A stretch of DNA of 64,000 bases from Pseudomonas sp. dw_612 (GCF_018449725.1 NZ_JAAVVC010000004.1:62001-126000); one strand, 5' to 3'; counted from the first letter of the stretch, positions 8,417-17,800 are shown. The notes: generated by a model from the sequence alone, not told the origin. A program made the numbers and translations.

Positions 8417-9337
8417 TTACTTTTTAGTGGCCAACAAGTCGATGCCGACCATACGGCCAACGGCGTTGAAGGTGCTCAAAACATCTTCCGCCGGCTCGGA
8501 CTCACCGAAGTCACAGATATCACTCCAGCGCTCGGCAACTTGTTCGGCACTGACGGCGTGCTCGATACCGAAGGCCACGCCTTTACTACGCTCGGTGCGG
8601 ACTTTCGCGAACCAACTGGCGCCGACTTCAAACACACCACCGTTTTCGGTGCTGTCTTCGGCGCACAACTTGATCGCCAACGGCACGACATAATCCGGGC
8701 TGGTCGCCTTGAGCACTTCTTCGGGCCAAATTGTCTCGGTCAAACGGGAACCGGCAATCGGCGCAATAACGTTGGAGTAGATGTTGTTGCGCGCGCCTTC
8801 AATGGCCAGGGTGCGACCCAGGCCCAGCAACGCGGATTTGGCCGAGCTGTAGTTGGCCTGGCCGAAGTTGCCGTAGAGCCCGGCAGCAGACGTTGTAAAA
8901 ATGATCCGGCCAAAACCCTGCTCGCGCATGCTTGCCCAAGCGGCTTTAGTCACTTTATAAGCGCCGTCCACATGCACGCGGTAAATCAACTGCCAATCGG
9001 TATCGGTCATCTTGGCAAAACTGGAATCGCGCAAGATACCGGCGTTGTTAATGACAACGTCCACCCGGCTGTAGTTATCCAGCGCGGTCTCGATAATTCT
9101 TTCGCCGAACTCCACCGAGTCATAGTTGGCTACCGCTTGACCACCGGCGCTGCGGATTTGCGCGACCACCAGATCAGCGGCCGTAGCACTTTGTCCTTCG
9201 CCGTGACCACTGCCGCCCAAGTCATTGACCACAACTTGTGCGCCACGGCGGGCAAACTCCAACGCATAAGCGCGGCCTAAACCGTTGCCCGCGCCAGTCA
9301 CAACTACAACTCGCCCGTCAAATCGTATCTGATTCAT
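8417..9337 (-). CDS. Short-chain dehydrogenase, (3R)-hydroxyacyl-CoA dehydrogenase type
   Basis: A 306-residue classical SDR. The NAD(P)-binding motif VVVVTGAGNGLGRAYA is at residues about 10-25, NNAG occurs in VVINNAGILRD, and the catalytic Ser-Tyr-Lys is in the TSAAGLYGNF...NYSSAK block. The opening, and the length beyond 300, resemble the dehydrogenase unit of peroxisomal multifunctional enzyme type 2 (17-beta-HSD4), which oxidises (3R)-hydroxyacyl-CoA. That matches the (R)-type MaoC hydratases two genes away. It lies 23 bases upstream of the thiolase gene and 171 bases downstream of the acyl-CoA synthetase gene. Confidence 0.86.
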   Translation of the reverse strand: MNQIRFDGRVVVVTGAGNGLGRAYALEFARRGAQVVVNDLGGSGHGEGQSATAADLVVAQIRSAGGQAVANYDSVEFGERIIETALDNYSRVDVVINNAGILRDSSFAKMTDTDWQLIYRVHVDGAYKVTKAAWASMREQGFGRIIFTTSAAGLYGNFGQANYSSAKSALLGLGRTLAIEGARNNIYSNVIAPIAGSRLTETIWPEEVLKATSPDYVVPLAIKLCAEDSTENGGVFEVGASWFAKVRTERSKGVAFGIEHAVSAEQVAERWSDICDFGESEPAEDVLSTFNAVGRMVGIDLLATKK

Positions 9338-9508
9338 TTAGGAGTGCCTTGATTGTTCTTATTGATAGGTAACTGGATGTACTTTGCCGGCGGTCTTGTC
9401 GGCAAACAATGCCGACATAGACCAACTAAATTAACAATAACGCGCTTGGGTGCCGCTTGAAGTTTCTGGATAACCCATCGTTGCGACAGGTTTATCCAAC
9501 GCTATTAA

Positions 9509-11071
9509 TTAATTGATCGCACGCTGGCGATCACGCCAATACACTTCGCGCAACTCTACTTTTCGTAATTTTCCAGCCCCGGTCATCGGGAAAGGTTCTT
9601 CACGAAACACGACACTGCGCGGACACTTATAACCGGCAATGTATTGTCGGCAATGGTCGATGACTTCCTGTTCCGTTGTACCGGCTGATTCACGCAAACG
9701 AACAATGGCATGCACCGACTCGCCCCATTGTTCGCTGGGAATGCCGATGACAACCACTTCGTGTATGGCCGGATGCTTGGAAATGGCACTTTCCACTTCA
9801 GCGGAGAACACATTCTCGCCACCGGAGACGATCATGTCCTTGACCCGGTCCACCAGAAACAGAAAACCTTCGTCATCCAGATAACCGGCGTCGCCGGTCA
9901 TGACCCAACCATCAACCAACGCAGTCCTGGTCTGCTCTGGGCTGTTCCAGTAGCCGAGCATGGTATTGGGGCCGCGTACCGCCACTTCACCGATGCCACC
10001 CTCCGCCAGCGCTTCGCCTTTATCGCCGACGATTTTCAACTCTACGCAATAGGCGGCCTGCCCCGCAGACCTTAATCGGCGTGCATTCGGCCCTTCGATG
10101 ACGTGGTATTGCGGCTTCAAAATAGTCGCGATGGGCCCCAGTTCGGTTTGCCCGTAAGCCTGGTAGAAATCCACATTCGCGAAACCCTCGATGGCTCGCA
10201 GTAAAGTGCCTTCCGGCATTGGCGAGGCGCCGTAGACCATCTTGCGCAGGGACGAAACATCGGCATTGGCCAGTGCGGGATGGCTCAACAACATCGAGAT
10301 CATGGTCGGCACCAGCAACACGTCCGTGACGTTGTGCTCGGCAATGGTCGAGAGCACGTTTCCAGGCTCAAAGGCCGGAACAAACACATGGGTCGACCCG
10401 GCAATCGAATTGGCAATCGAAAATGCCAGATCGGCCAGATGGAACATGGGCGCGGCGTGCAGATAGACGGTGCCGGGTTCATTCACCGAAATCCCCGCCA
10501 TGACCGATATGGCGCTGCTCCACAGGTTCTGATGGGACAACATCACACCTTTCGGAAAACCCGTCGTGCCGCCGGTGTAGAAGATCCCGGCAAGGTCAGC
10601 GTAATTGGCCTGGGACGCCTCGACCGGCTCCGCGGCGTCGAGCAACGTTTCATAATTCAGCATGCCCTCAGGCGTGTCCCCGCCCCCCATGTAGATAAGG
10701 GTTTCGAGGCTATCCACCTGATGAAAAATCTCATGGGCAATGCCTTTGAATGCCTCATCGACCACCAGCACCGTCGCCCCGCAATCGCGCAGGGAATAGA
10801 CGTTTTCCTTGACGGACCAGCGCGTATTCAAAGGCACCACCACGCGATTGGCCCATGGCACCGCAAAACACAATTCAAAGTAACGATCCGAGTTCAGCGC
10901 CAGAATCGCCACCCGGTCCCCCGCCTGCCCGCCTGAAGCGAGCAACGCACCAGCAAACCTGGCCACGCGCGTGTGGAGTTCTGCCCATGTTTGCCGCCGA
11001 ACGCCGTCCACTGTAGCGATATGGTTGGGAGTGACTTGCGCGTTGCGTTTGATCGACTGGAACAGGTACAT
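9509..11071 (-). CDS. Acyl-CoA synthetase (AMP-forming, long-chain type)
   Basis: A 520-residue member of the ANL superfamily that activates a carboxylic acid to its CoA thioester with ATP. The AMP-binding P-loop is FYTGGTTGFPKG. The motif FYQAYGQTELGP, the hinge region around GDAGYLDDEGFLFLVDRVKD and the C-terminal MTGAGKLRKVELRE with its catalytic Lys are all present. It is the first gene of the degradation operon (synthetase, SDR, thiolase, two hydratases, dehydrogenase), so it defines the entry substrate, which cannot be read from sequence. AGAGG precedes the ATG. A divergent AraC-family regulator starts 276 bases away and is the likely controller. Confidence 0.88.
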   Translation of the reverse strand: MYLFQSIKRNAQVTPNHIATVDGVRRQTWAELHTRVARFAGALLASGGQAGDRVAILALNSDRYFELCFAVPWANRVVVPLNTRWSVKENVYSLRDCGATVLVVDEAFKGIAHEIFHQVDSLETLIYMGGGDTPEGMLNYETLLDAAEPVEASQANYADLAGIFYTGGTTGFPKGVMLSHQNLWSSAISVMAGISVNEPGTVYLHAAPMFHLADLAFSIANSIAGSTHVFVPAFEPGNVLSTIAEHNVTDVLLVPTMISMLLSHPALANADVSSLRKMVYGASPMPEGTLLRAIEGFANVDFYQAYGQTELGPIATILKPQYHVIEGPNARRLRSAGQAAYCVELKIVGDKGEALAEGGIGEVAVRGPNTMLGYWNSPEQTRTALVDGWVMTGDAGYLDDEGFLFLVDRVKDMIVSGGENVFSAEVESAISKHPAIHEVVVIGIPSEQWGESVHAIVRLRESAGTTEQEVIDHCRQYIAGYKCPRSVVFREEPFPMTGAGKLRKVELREVYWRDRQRAIN

Positions 11072-11347
11072 GGGAGCCTCTTTTTATAATTATTGGGTAT
11101 TAACACGCCTTGCGCCGGGCTAACAGAGAATAGAAGCTTTCCAGACTAATATCAGCGATAGACCACATAAAAGGTACATTCACACATTGATGTTTCTGAT
11201 CTTGCTAAACCGGTTAAATCATTGATATGCATTGACTTCGTGCAACCGACACATCGATACTAATTTTTATCCACCTCGTAGAACAATGCCCTAAAGCAAC
11301 AGTGAAATGAACATTTCCGCACAATGAGCCGGCCCATCGGGAGCGCA
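11072..11347. promoter_or_regulatory. Divergent promoter region of the acyl-CoA operon and its AraC regulator
   Basis: A 276-base non-coding stretch between two divergently read genes. It is clearly more AT-rich than the flanking genes. It contains the perfect 8-bp palindrome AACCGGTT within TAAACCGGTTAAATC near 11208, which could be an operator half. No confident -10/-35 pair could be fixed by eye. No gene was found in it. Confidence 0.5.
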
Positions 11348-12349
11348 ATGAAAAAATACACTGCCAGCAATCACTACCTGTCCGTTTTACTGGGGCAAGT
11401 GGCTGCCAAAGGTCTCGATACCGCCGACCTGCTGCGTGAAACCGATATTTCCGAAGAGTTGCTGCACAGTCCTCAAGCCCGCATTGGCGTGGACAAGTTG
11501 GCCCGAGTGGTGCAAAAGACCTGGGAAGCCCTTCAAGACGAATATCTGGGTTTTACCCTGACCCCTTGTAAAATCGGCACGTTGTACCTGATGGGTAAAC
11601 TGGCGCTGCATGAGCCTAATCTGGAAATGGCATTGAAAATTGCCACCCGTTTCTATCGAACCATCGAAAATAACTACCAGATAGAACTGTTAAAAGACGG
11701 CGATGAAGTTCGCTTGATCTTTACGTTCAACAATCCGGAACTCGACCCCCACCATTTATTTTCCGAATTCCTGATGATTGTCTGGCACCGCTTTTTCAGT
11801 TGGCTCGTGGGCAAATATATTCTGTTGGGGCACAGCACGTTTAAATACCCGCCACCGCCCCATGTCGACGAATATAAATTCCTGTTTCCCGGCGACCAAA
11901 GTTTCTCGGAACCCGTCAACAGCCTGGCCTTTCATAAAAAGTATCTTCAGTTACCGGTGATCCAGTCCGAGAGCGCGCTGAAGGAATACTTCCATAGAAC
12001 GCCCATCGATATGCTGATGAAGCTGGAAAATGATGACAGCTACAGCACGCGAATCCGCCTGATGATCGAAAGCCGAATGGAAGAAGGTTTTCCTGATTTC
12101 ACGATAGTGGCCAGCGAGTTCAACATGGCGCCACAAACCCTGCGACGTAAATTGGCCCAGGAAGGCACGCCCTACCAGACGATCAAGGACACCATCCGCC
12201 GCGACTTCGCCATCTTCCATCTGACGCAACGCAACCTGCCCATCAATGAGATCGCGATCAAAGTCGGCTTCACTGAACCGGGTGCTTTTATCCGCGCGTT
12301 TAAAGGATGGACGGGTGTGACACCTGGGGATTATCGGCGCATTGACTGA
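11348..12349 (+). CDS. AraC-family regulator with arabinose-binding-like N-terminal domain
   Basis: A 333-residue regulator. Residues about 15-205 match the N-terminal domain (PF12625 type) found in ArgR/OruR/FadR-like AraC regulators of Pseudomonas. The double helix-turn-helix is at about 235-330, with MAPQTLRRKLAQEGTPYQ and INEIAIKVGFTEPGAFIRAF. Such proteins commonly control fatty-acid, lipid or terpenoid catabolism (family knowledge). The divergent acyl-CoA operon and the DUF1302/DUF1329 genes just beyond are the likely targets. I chose the ATG at 11348, which has GGGAG upstream; an ATG at 11324 has no ribosome-binding site. It ends at a strong bidirectional terminator. Confidence 0.84.
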   Translation: MKKYTASNHYLSVLLGQVAAKGLDTADLLRETDISEELLHSPQARIGVDKLARVVQKTWEALQDEYLGFTLTPCKIGTLYLMGKLALHEPNLEMALKIATRFYRTIENNYQIELLKDGDEVRLIFTFNNPELDPHHLFSEFLMIVWHRFFSWLVGKYILLGHSTFKYPPPPHVDEYKFLFPGDQSFSEPVNSLAFHKKYLQLPVIQSESALKEYFHRTPIDMLMKLENDDSYSTRIRLMIESRMEEGFPDFTIVASEFNMAPQTLRRKLAQEGTPYQTIKDTIRRDFAIFHLTQRNLPINEIAIKVGFTEPGAFIRAFKGWTGVTPGDYRRID

Positions 12350-12380
12350 TCCCGGGCAGAGAACCCTGCCCGGGATTTTT
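12349..12380. terminator. Bidirectional rho-independent terminator
   Basis: An 11-bp perfect stem ATCCCGGGCAG / CTGCCCGGGAT (12349-12359 and 12366-12376) with a six-base loop, followed by a T-run on the plus strand. It lies between the convergent AraC regulator and the DUF1329 gene and can serve both. Confidence 0.85.
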
Positions 12381-12402
12381 CGACTACCGCGGGACCGTTT
12401 AC

Positions 12403-13770
12403 TTAACGAACGCCAGACTGTCTAAGCGCTGTCGGGGTGTAGTCAATGTTGTTGGCCTTGAACGCAAAGTCATAAGCCTGGCTCTCTTCGTTCTTGAACC
12501 CGAGGGCCAGATAGCGCCCGGAGATCAAATCGTAAAGTGTTTCCACGGTCAACCACGGAATCTGCTGGTTGTAGTAAAACTGCGGATGCCCTTCGGCCAC
12601 ACGCCACAACGTACCGCGGCCGTCATAGTGGTCGACTGTCGCGGCCTGCCAGGTGTCCTCGTCGATGTAGAAATCGCGTTTGGAATAAATATGCCGGGCG
12701 CCCGGTTTAAGGGTGGCCACGACATGCCATACCCGATGCAACTCGTAGCGTGTCAGGTCCTGATTGATATGGCCGGCCTTGACCACGTCGTCATACTTCA
12801 ATTTCGGTGAGTCCAGGCGATAACTGTTGTAAGGGATGTACACCTCTTTTTTCCCTTCAAGCTTCCAGTCGTATCGATCCGGGGAACCGTTATACAAGTC
12901 AAAGTTGTCCGAGGTGCGGGTGCCATCGGAGGCACTACCCGGGCCGTCATAGGCAATCTGCGGAGCACGCCGCACCCGACGCTGCCCGGCGTTATACACC
13001 CAGGCCATGCGCGGCTCTTTTACCTGATTCAGCGTTTCGTGAACCAGGACAACCGATCCGGATAAACGTGTCGGCGATATGACTTCCTGCTTGAAGAAAA
13101 ACAACAGGTTCGATTGTTTGACCGGATCAAAATCATTCAGCCCTCGCGAGAAAGTCATCTGATCCTTGAAGCGCACCAGGGAATACGAACCATCGGTTTG
13201 TGGAGTGACTTGGGTAATCAAACGCGAAACGCCCTCTCCCCGATAACGCGTCAAGTGGTTCCAGATCACTTCCAGGCCCGTATGCGGAATCGGGAAAGGA
13301 ATGGCGGTGCTGAAACCGTCCAGACCATTACCGTCTTCAACAAGATTGGCCTTCAACGCATTTTGACGAATAGCCGCCAACACATCGTCCGGCAAGTTCG
13401 CGGTTCGATGCGTGGTGAAGACCGGCATCGTGTAGCTGTCAGGGTAGCGCGCGAACAATGCAAGCTGTCCGGGCGTCAGATTCTTCTTGTACTTGTCCAG
13501 GGTCTTCGCGGTGATGGTGAACAGCGGTTTCTCCTGCGGAAAGGGATCGGCCAGAAAACCTTTGGCATCCACCGCCCCGGCATTTTTCGGCAGGCCGCCG
13601 GTCCACGCCGGAATGCTGCCGCCGGCATTCGCGGCTTTTTCAGCGCCGACCGGCGTCAGGTCTTTACCCAACCTGGCCGCTTCAACTTCCGAAACAGCAG
13701 ACAATGCATGACCACTGGCCAAACACAGGCCGAGCGCGGAGACACCTATTGAATAAGCAATAACGTTCAT
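12403..13770 (-). CDS. DUF1329 outer-membrane-associated lipid-handling protein
   Basis: A 455-residue exported protein of the DUF1329 family, which has a LolB-like fold. The signal peptide is MNVIAYSIGVSALGLCLASG followed by a probable cleavage after HALS-A. The mature part contains LTPVGAEKAANAGGSIPAWTGG, a hallmark of the family, and WHVVATLKPGARHIYSKRDFYIDEDTW near the C-terminus. DUF1329 genes are almost always next to DUF1302 genes and are tied to growth on hydrophobic compounds such as steroids, plasticisers or terpenoids (family knowledge). Here it lies 31 bases downstream of a DUF1302 gene in one unit. The transported compound is unknown. Confidence 0.88.
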   Translation of the reverse strand: MNVIAYSIGVSALGLCLASGHALSAVSEVEAARLGKDLTPVGAEKAANAGGSIPAWTGGLPKNAGAVDAKGFLADPFPQEKPLFTITAKTLDKYKKNLTPGQLALFARYPDSYTMPVFTTHRTANLPDDVLAAIRQNALKANLVEDGNGLDGFSTAIPFPIPHTGLEVIWNHLTRYRGEGVSRLITQVTPQTDGSYSLVRFKDQMTFSRGLNDFDPVKQSNLLFFFKQEVISPTRLSGSVVLVHETLNQVKEPRMAWVYNAGQRRVRRAPQIAYDGPGSASDGTRTSDNFDLYNGSPDRYDWKLEGKKEVYIPYNSYRLDSPKLKYDDVVKAGHINQDLTRYELHRVWHVVATLKPGARHIYSKRDFYIDEDTWQAATVDHYDGRGTLWRVAEGHPQFYYNQQIPWLTVETLYDLISGRYLALGFKNEESQAYDFAFKANNIDYTPTALRQSGVR

Positions 13771-13801
13771 ATAAACCTCTTGGCAGACTTTATTTTTATA
13801 A

Positions 13802-15667
13802 CTAGAAGTTCACACCCATACTCAGGGCGACAAAGTCACGATCAATTTGTGCGTTGTAAGTGCCACCAAAAAAGTCGGTGTAGTTGAGGGTCGCCGTGTA
13901 AGTATTTTTATAATCAGCGGTCAATCCAAGGCTGATAGCTTTACTGCCCTCGTTGAAACCGGCACTTTGCGACGGCGCATAACCCTTGACGTCATGGGAC
14001 CAGGAAATACTGGGTTGCAGGTTTATCCCGGCAATAGCGCTTGGATAATCCAGTGAGGCGCGACCGCGATAACCCCATGAAGTCGTGGTCACAAACCCGT
14101 CGTTATTACAGAACTTCGGCTGTGCATTCGAACACTTGCTGTTGTCCGGATAGATTTGACCCAGGCCATAGACGTTGTCGCGACCGTAACGCACGCCGCC
14201 GTTGCCTTCCAACCCGGCCACGTAGACCGCGCCAACTTCGCCAACCAACGACAGGCGACTGGCCCCCAGTACCTGGTCAACGAAGTGCACGGCCGTGACT
14301 TGCATCTGCGTCACGTCCTTGCGCTTGTAGCCGGTCATGTCAGTCGAGTTGCCAACCGTCATGTCGCCACTGGAAAGGATTGGCGATTGCGCTGCGGCGC
14401 CGATGGTGGCTTGCAGCAGATCAACGGTATTTAACTGCAGCGGCAAGTTCGGTCGGTAGCTGATCTCACCGGACAACGCCGTCCCCGTCGGCAACGTGGT
14501 GGCAAAACTCAACCCGTACATCTGAATATCTTCCGGGTACTCGATAAAGTAGTTAGCCGTCCCGAAACGATACGCCGGCGCCAGGCCTGCCACCGCAGTG
14601 CCACAACCAGCGGAATTAGCGGCGATTCCCAGATTCGCACACAACTGCGGGGCGAACCCCAGGTCGGTGGCATGGGCACTGGTTTGCGAACTGAGGTAAG
14701 GGCTGCGACTGTGGTAGTTGACGAAGTACGCGCCAAACTCCGTGTCCAGCGGTTCGAACATATAGCGCATGGCCGCGCCCCACTGGCCACCGTTACGCGC
14801 ATCTCTGTCGTCGCCGCGCGGCAGGATGATGCCCTGTTTATCGAGCCCGATGCCCAGCGGGGTCAGGCCTCTGACCGCACTGGCGTTGGTCGTGAGGTTA
14901 GGGCCGACCGTGGCAAAGTTGCAGCCATCGGCCAGAATGTCACTGCCGAAGAACGTGCCGCAGTTATCCACGACCGTCTGCTCCCAGTCCAACTGGTAGA
15001 ACGTCTCAAACCCCAGGTCATCCGTCAGCGCTTGCGACAGGTAGAGCATGTTGACCGGCAGCAGCGCTTCCTTGACCTCCGACCCCGGACGGCGGATCGC
15101 AGCCACATCGATGGGGTTGATCACGTTGATCCCGCCCGGGATAAAGGTGCTTTCGCCCCAGTTGACGACTTGCTTGCCCGCACGGAAAGACCCGGGCAGA
15201 TCACTGATCACGTAGTTGTAATAAGCAAACGCATCCAGGAGCTGCGCGCCGGACGATTTGGCGCCTTCTTTGCGGCCAGCGTCGTCGATGTCCCGAAAAC
15301 GCCGGTTTTCGTCTTTCAACTCAAAGTCGTACCAGTATTTACCGCGAACAAACACGCCTACATCCTGGTACTTCAATTCCAGGTCATGTACACCCTTGAA
15401 TATCTTGGAGAAGGTTTCGTGTTTCTTGAAATTCAACCGACCATCGTCCCCGGTCGACGCCGAACCTTTACCGCCATTATTGACGCCAATCAAATGTGAG
15501 TCTGGATTACGCAAAGCCCAACTTGACCCGATTGACAGAGAAGAATCAAAACGCCCTTCTATTTCACCAATATTGAAATTCACGGCAAATGCTGGAGCAC
15601 TTACCGTTAATGCGCAAAGTAAAGGTAGGGTATTTAAGGAACAGCCGCTCGCCACGTGTGTTTTCAT
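13802..15667 (-). CDS. DUF1302 outer-membrane protein
   Basis: A DUF1302-family outer-membrane beta-barrel candidate, 621 residues from the ATG chosen. The signal peptide LLCALTVSAPAFA is followed by NFNIGEIEGRFDSSLSIGSSW, the typical family start. Alternating beta-strand-like sequence follows and the protein ends in SMGVNF with a C-terminal Phe, as outer-membrane barrels do. The motif GKQVVNWGESTFIPGGINVI is well conserved. The start is uncertain: the frame is open to 15796 with another ATG at 15766, but the ATG at 15667 places the signal peptide normally. Together with the DUF1329 gene it probably moves a hydrophobic acid or ester across the outer membrane for the neighbouring beta-oxidation operon. 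Confidence 0.85.
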   Translation of the reverse strand: MKTHVASGCSLNTLPLLCALTVSAPAFAVNFNIGEIEGRFDSSLSIGSSWALRNPDSHLIGVNNGGKGSASTGDDGRLNFKKHETFSKIFKGVHDLELKYQDVGVFVRGKYWYDFELKDENRRFRDIDDAGRKEGAKSSGAQLLDAFAYYNYVISDLPGSFRAGKQVVNWGESTFIPGGINVINPIDVAAIRRPGSEVKEALLPVNMLYLSQALTDDLGFETFYQLDWEQTVVDNCGTFFGSDILADGCNFATVGPNLTTNASAVRGLTPLGIGLDKQGIILPRGDDRDARNGGQWGAAMRYMFEPLDTEFGAYFVNYHSRSPYLSSQTSAHATDLGFAPQLCANLGIAANSAGCGTAVAGLAPAYRFGTANYFIEYPEDIQMYGLSFATTLPTGTALSGEISYRPNLPLQLNTVDLLQATIGAAAQSPILSSGDMTVGNSTDMTGYKRKDVTQMQVTAVHFVDQVLGASRLSLVGEVGAVYVAGLEGNGGVRYGRDNVYGLGQIYPDNSKCSNAQPKFCNNDGFVTTTSWGYRGRASLDYPSAIAGINLQPSISWSHDVKGYAPSQSAGFNEGSKAISLGLTADYKNTYTATLNYTDFFGGTYNAQIDRDFVALSMGVNF

Positions 15668-16027
15668 CGTCGCATCCAAAATCTTATTATTAGAAGAGAC
15701 GCTGGCCTTGTGTTTAAACAAGTGCGCCAGGTCTTTCGGAAGTGCGTATATGTGTTGTTGCGTCATGATTGGACGCTTTCTAGCCTGCTCACACAATGAC
15801 GAGAGCGCACCGAAAAATAAGCAGAAACCTCCACCCCACAGGACAGGAATAACCTTAGAACCTGCTGATGAGGCTTTTTCGTTTGTGCGCCGCTTTTGCA
15901 GTTCTGTGCGACAGATCCCACTTCAGGGGCTCCCCTATCGCCGCGTCGTGGTGTTAGTTTGTGAACCTTTCTGACGCAATGATCAGATATTTCATACCTA
16001 CCAATCTGCAAAGGAATGTCCCCAGCA
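15668..16027. promoter_or_regulatory. Divergent control region between DUF1302 and M20 peptidase genes
   Basis: Up to 360 bases without a confidently coding gene, depending on the DUF1302 start. It contains the 14-mer GGAATAACCTTAGA at 15846-15859, which recurs on the other strand upstream of the sulfonate-binding protein gene at 34405-34418. It also contains a small AGGGG-CT-CCCCT hairpin at 15925-15936. No clear core promoter was fixed by eye. Confidence 0.45.
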
Positions 16028-17767
16028 ATGGAATTTTCACTCAAGCACCTGGCCGCGACCACTTTGATTCTGGCCAGCCTTTCGGCGTTTACCACCGCAG
16101 CGCAGGCCAACATCAGTGCGCAACAAAGCGCGATCATCCTCAAGACCTTCAGTGCCGCCCCGGTCACGGATTTCCGGCAGTTCCTGGGCAGCGTGGCCAA
16201 GAGCGACCTGGCGAAAACCGCCAACCTCGGCCCAGCCATCAGTGCCTTCCTCGACAACAAGACCCTGTCCGCAGACCAGCAAAACGAAATCAATCGCCTG
16301 CTGGGGATTTATGCGCGGGTGAAATACGGCAGCGCCGCTACCGAAACCCTGCGCGAACTGGTGGAAATCCCGACCTTCCAAGTGGCCGGCGTCGCCCAGC
16401 ACGACAATCCTGAATTCATCAAGATCGCCGACAAGATCAAGACCCTGGCCCAGGCGTTCAACCTGAACTTCCGCAACATCGACAACCGTGTCTATGAAAT
16501 CTCCCTGGAAGGCAGTGGTGATGAAGTCGTGGGCATTCACGCCCATGCCGATGTGGTGCCGGTAACGCCGGAGAACTGGGTCCTGAAGGACGGCACCAAA
16601 CTCGACCCGTTCAAGGTCACCCTGATCGGTGACCGCATGTATGGCCGGGGCACCGAGGATGACAAGAATGGCATCGTGGTGGCGATGTACGCGATGAAGG
16701 TCATCAAGGAAGAGAAACTGCCGCTGGCGCGAAATTTCAAGCTGCTGGTGGACACCACCGAAGAAACCACCGGCGACGCCATTCCTTATTACTTCGAACA
16801 CAACCCGACACCCAACTACAACCTGGCGCTGGATGGCGGCTACCCGGTGGTGATCGCCGAGAAAGGCTACGGCACCGTGATGGGCAACTTCCCGGTCCGT
16901 AAAGGTGAAGGCAAAGGCGCTGAAATCATCTCGCTGACCGGCGGCAAGGCCACCAACCAGATTCCTTCCGCGTCGGTTGCCGTGCTGGTGACGGATAAAC
17001 CCGCCGAATTGGCGGCCAGCCTGCAAAAGGCCGGGACTGAGTACGCCACGCGCAATGGCGGCAACTTCGAGGTGAGCGCCAAGGTCGACGGCAAAGACGT
17101 CAAGTTGGCGGTCACCGGCGTGTCCGCGCACTCCTCCGAGCCCGAGTCCGGCGTCAACCCGGTCGCCCGGATGCTGGTCTTCATCCACAGCCTCGACGGT
17201 AAGGTTGCGCTCAAGCACAACCACATTACCGACGCCGCCCGCTACGCCGCCGACAACTGGGGCCTGGATTACCTGGGAGGCAAATTGGGTGTCGGCTTCT
17301 CCGATGCGTTCATGGGGCCGCTGACCACTTCGTTGACCTTCGTCGGGCTGGATGAGCAGACCCTCAAGCTCGCGGTCAACCTGCGCGTGCCGAAGGGCGA
17401 GTCTCCGGAAACGCTCAAGGCGAAAATCGCGGACAAGATTGGCGCCTGGAGCAAGAAAACCCACGTCGCGGCGACCTTCGACTACTCGATCGCCGAGCCG
17501 ATGTACCGCAACCCCGAGGGTGAATGGGTCAAGGCGTTGCTGGCCGTGTCCACGGAAAACCTGGGCATGGAACACAAGTACGGCAGCTCCGCCGGTGCCA
17601 CGTCGGTGCATGAACTGCCCAACGGCGTGCAATTCGGCCTGGCGCGGCCAGAGGTCAAGTACACCGGCCACACTGACAACGAGTTCAAGACTGTCGATCA
17701 GTTCCTGCTGGACCTGCAGATCGTGACCGAGATGATGGGGCGTGTCGGGCAGTTGCCGAAATTGTGA
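16028..17767 (+). CDS. Exported M20-family zinc dipeptidase (PepV/Sapep-like)
   Basis: A 579-residue metallopeptidase of the M20 family. The signal peptide is MEFSLKHLAATTLILASLSA with cleavage expected near TAAQA. Zn-binding motifs are HAHADVVP (His173, Asp175), GRGTEDDKNG with the bridging Asp, and DTTEETTGD with the Glu-Glu pair. Near the C-terminus, GSSAGATSVHELPNGVQFG and YTGHTDNE give the last ligand. PepV-type enzymes cleave dipeptides; the extra N-terminal 100 residues and export point to periplasmic peptide degradation. I chose the ATG at 16028, which has AAGGA upstream and begins the signal peptide. The hydroxyproline unit downstream hints at collagen- or extensin-type peptides, but that is inference. 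Confidence 0.85.
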   Translation: MEFSLKHLAATTLILASLSAFTTAAQANISAQQSAIILKTFSAAPVTDFRQFLGSVAKSDLAKTANLGPAISAFLDNKTLSADQQNEINRLLGIYARVKYGSAATETLRELVEIPTFQVAGVAQHDNPEFIKIADKIKTLAQAFNLNFRNIDNRVYEISLEGSGDEVVGIHAHADVVPVTPENWVLKDGTKLDPFKVTLIGDRMYGRGTEDDKNGIVVAMYAMKVIKEEKLPLARNFKLLVDTTEETTGDAIPYYFEHNPTPNYNLALDGGYPVVIAEKGYGTVMGNFPVRKGEGKGAEIISLTGGKATNQIPSASVAVLVTDKPAELAASLQKAGTEYATRNGGNFEVSAKVDGKDVKLAVTGVSAHSSEPESGVNPVARMLVFIHSLDGKVALKHNHITDAARYAADNWGLDYLGGKLGVGFSDAFMGPLTTSLTFVGLDEQTLKLAVNLRVPKGESPETLKAKIADKIGAWSKKTHVAATFDYSIAEPMYRNPEGEWVKALLAVSTENLGMEHKYGSSAGATSVHELPNGVQFGLARPEVKYTGHTDNEFKTVDQFLLDLQIVTEMMGRVGQLPKL

Positions 17768-17775
17768 TCCCTTTC

Positions 17776-17798
17776 GGACCCGCCGTTCTGGCGGGTCC
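17776..17798. terminator. Hairpin between convergent genes
   Basis: A 9-bp perfect stem GGACCCGCC / GGCGGGTCC (17776-17784 and 17790-17798) with loop GTTCT, in the gap between the M20 peptidase and the convergent AraC regulator. There is no strong T-run on either strand, so its strength is uncertain. Confidence 0.6.
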
Positions 17799-17800
17799 AT

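Noticed and set aside
16037..17800. A 587-codon open frame antisense to the M20 peptidase gene
   Set aside because: It is a GC-skew shadow of the real gene: low-complexity, rich in Arg/His/Gly/Asp, no domain, no signal and no ribosome-binding site. The plus-strand protein has complete M20 metal motifs.
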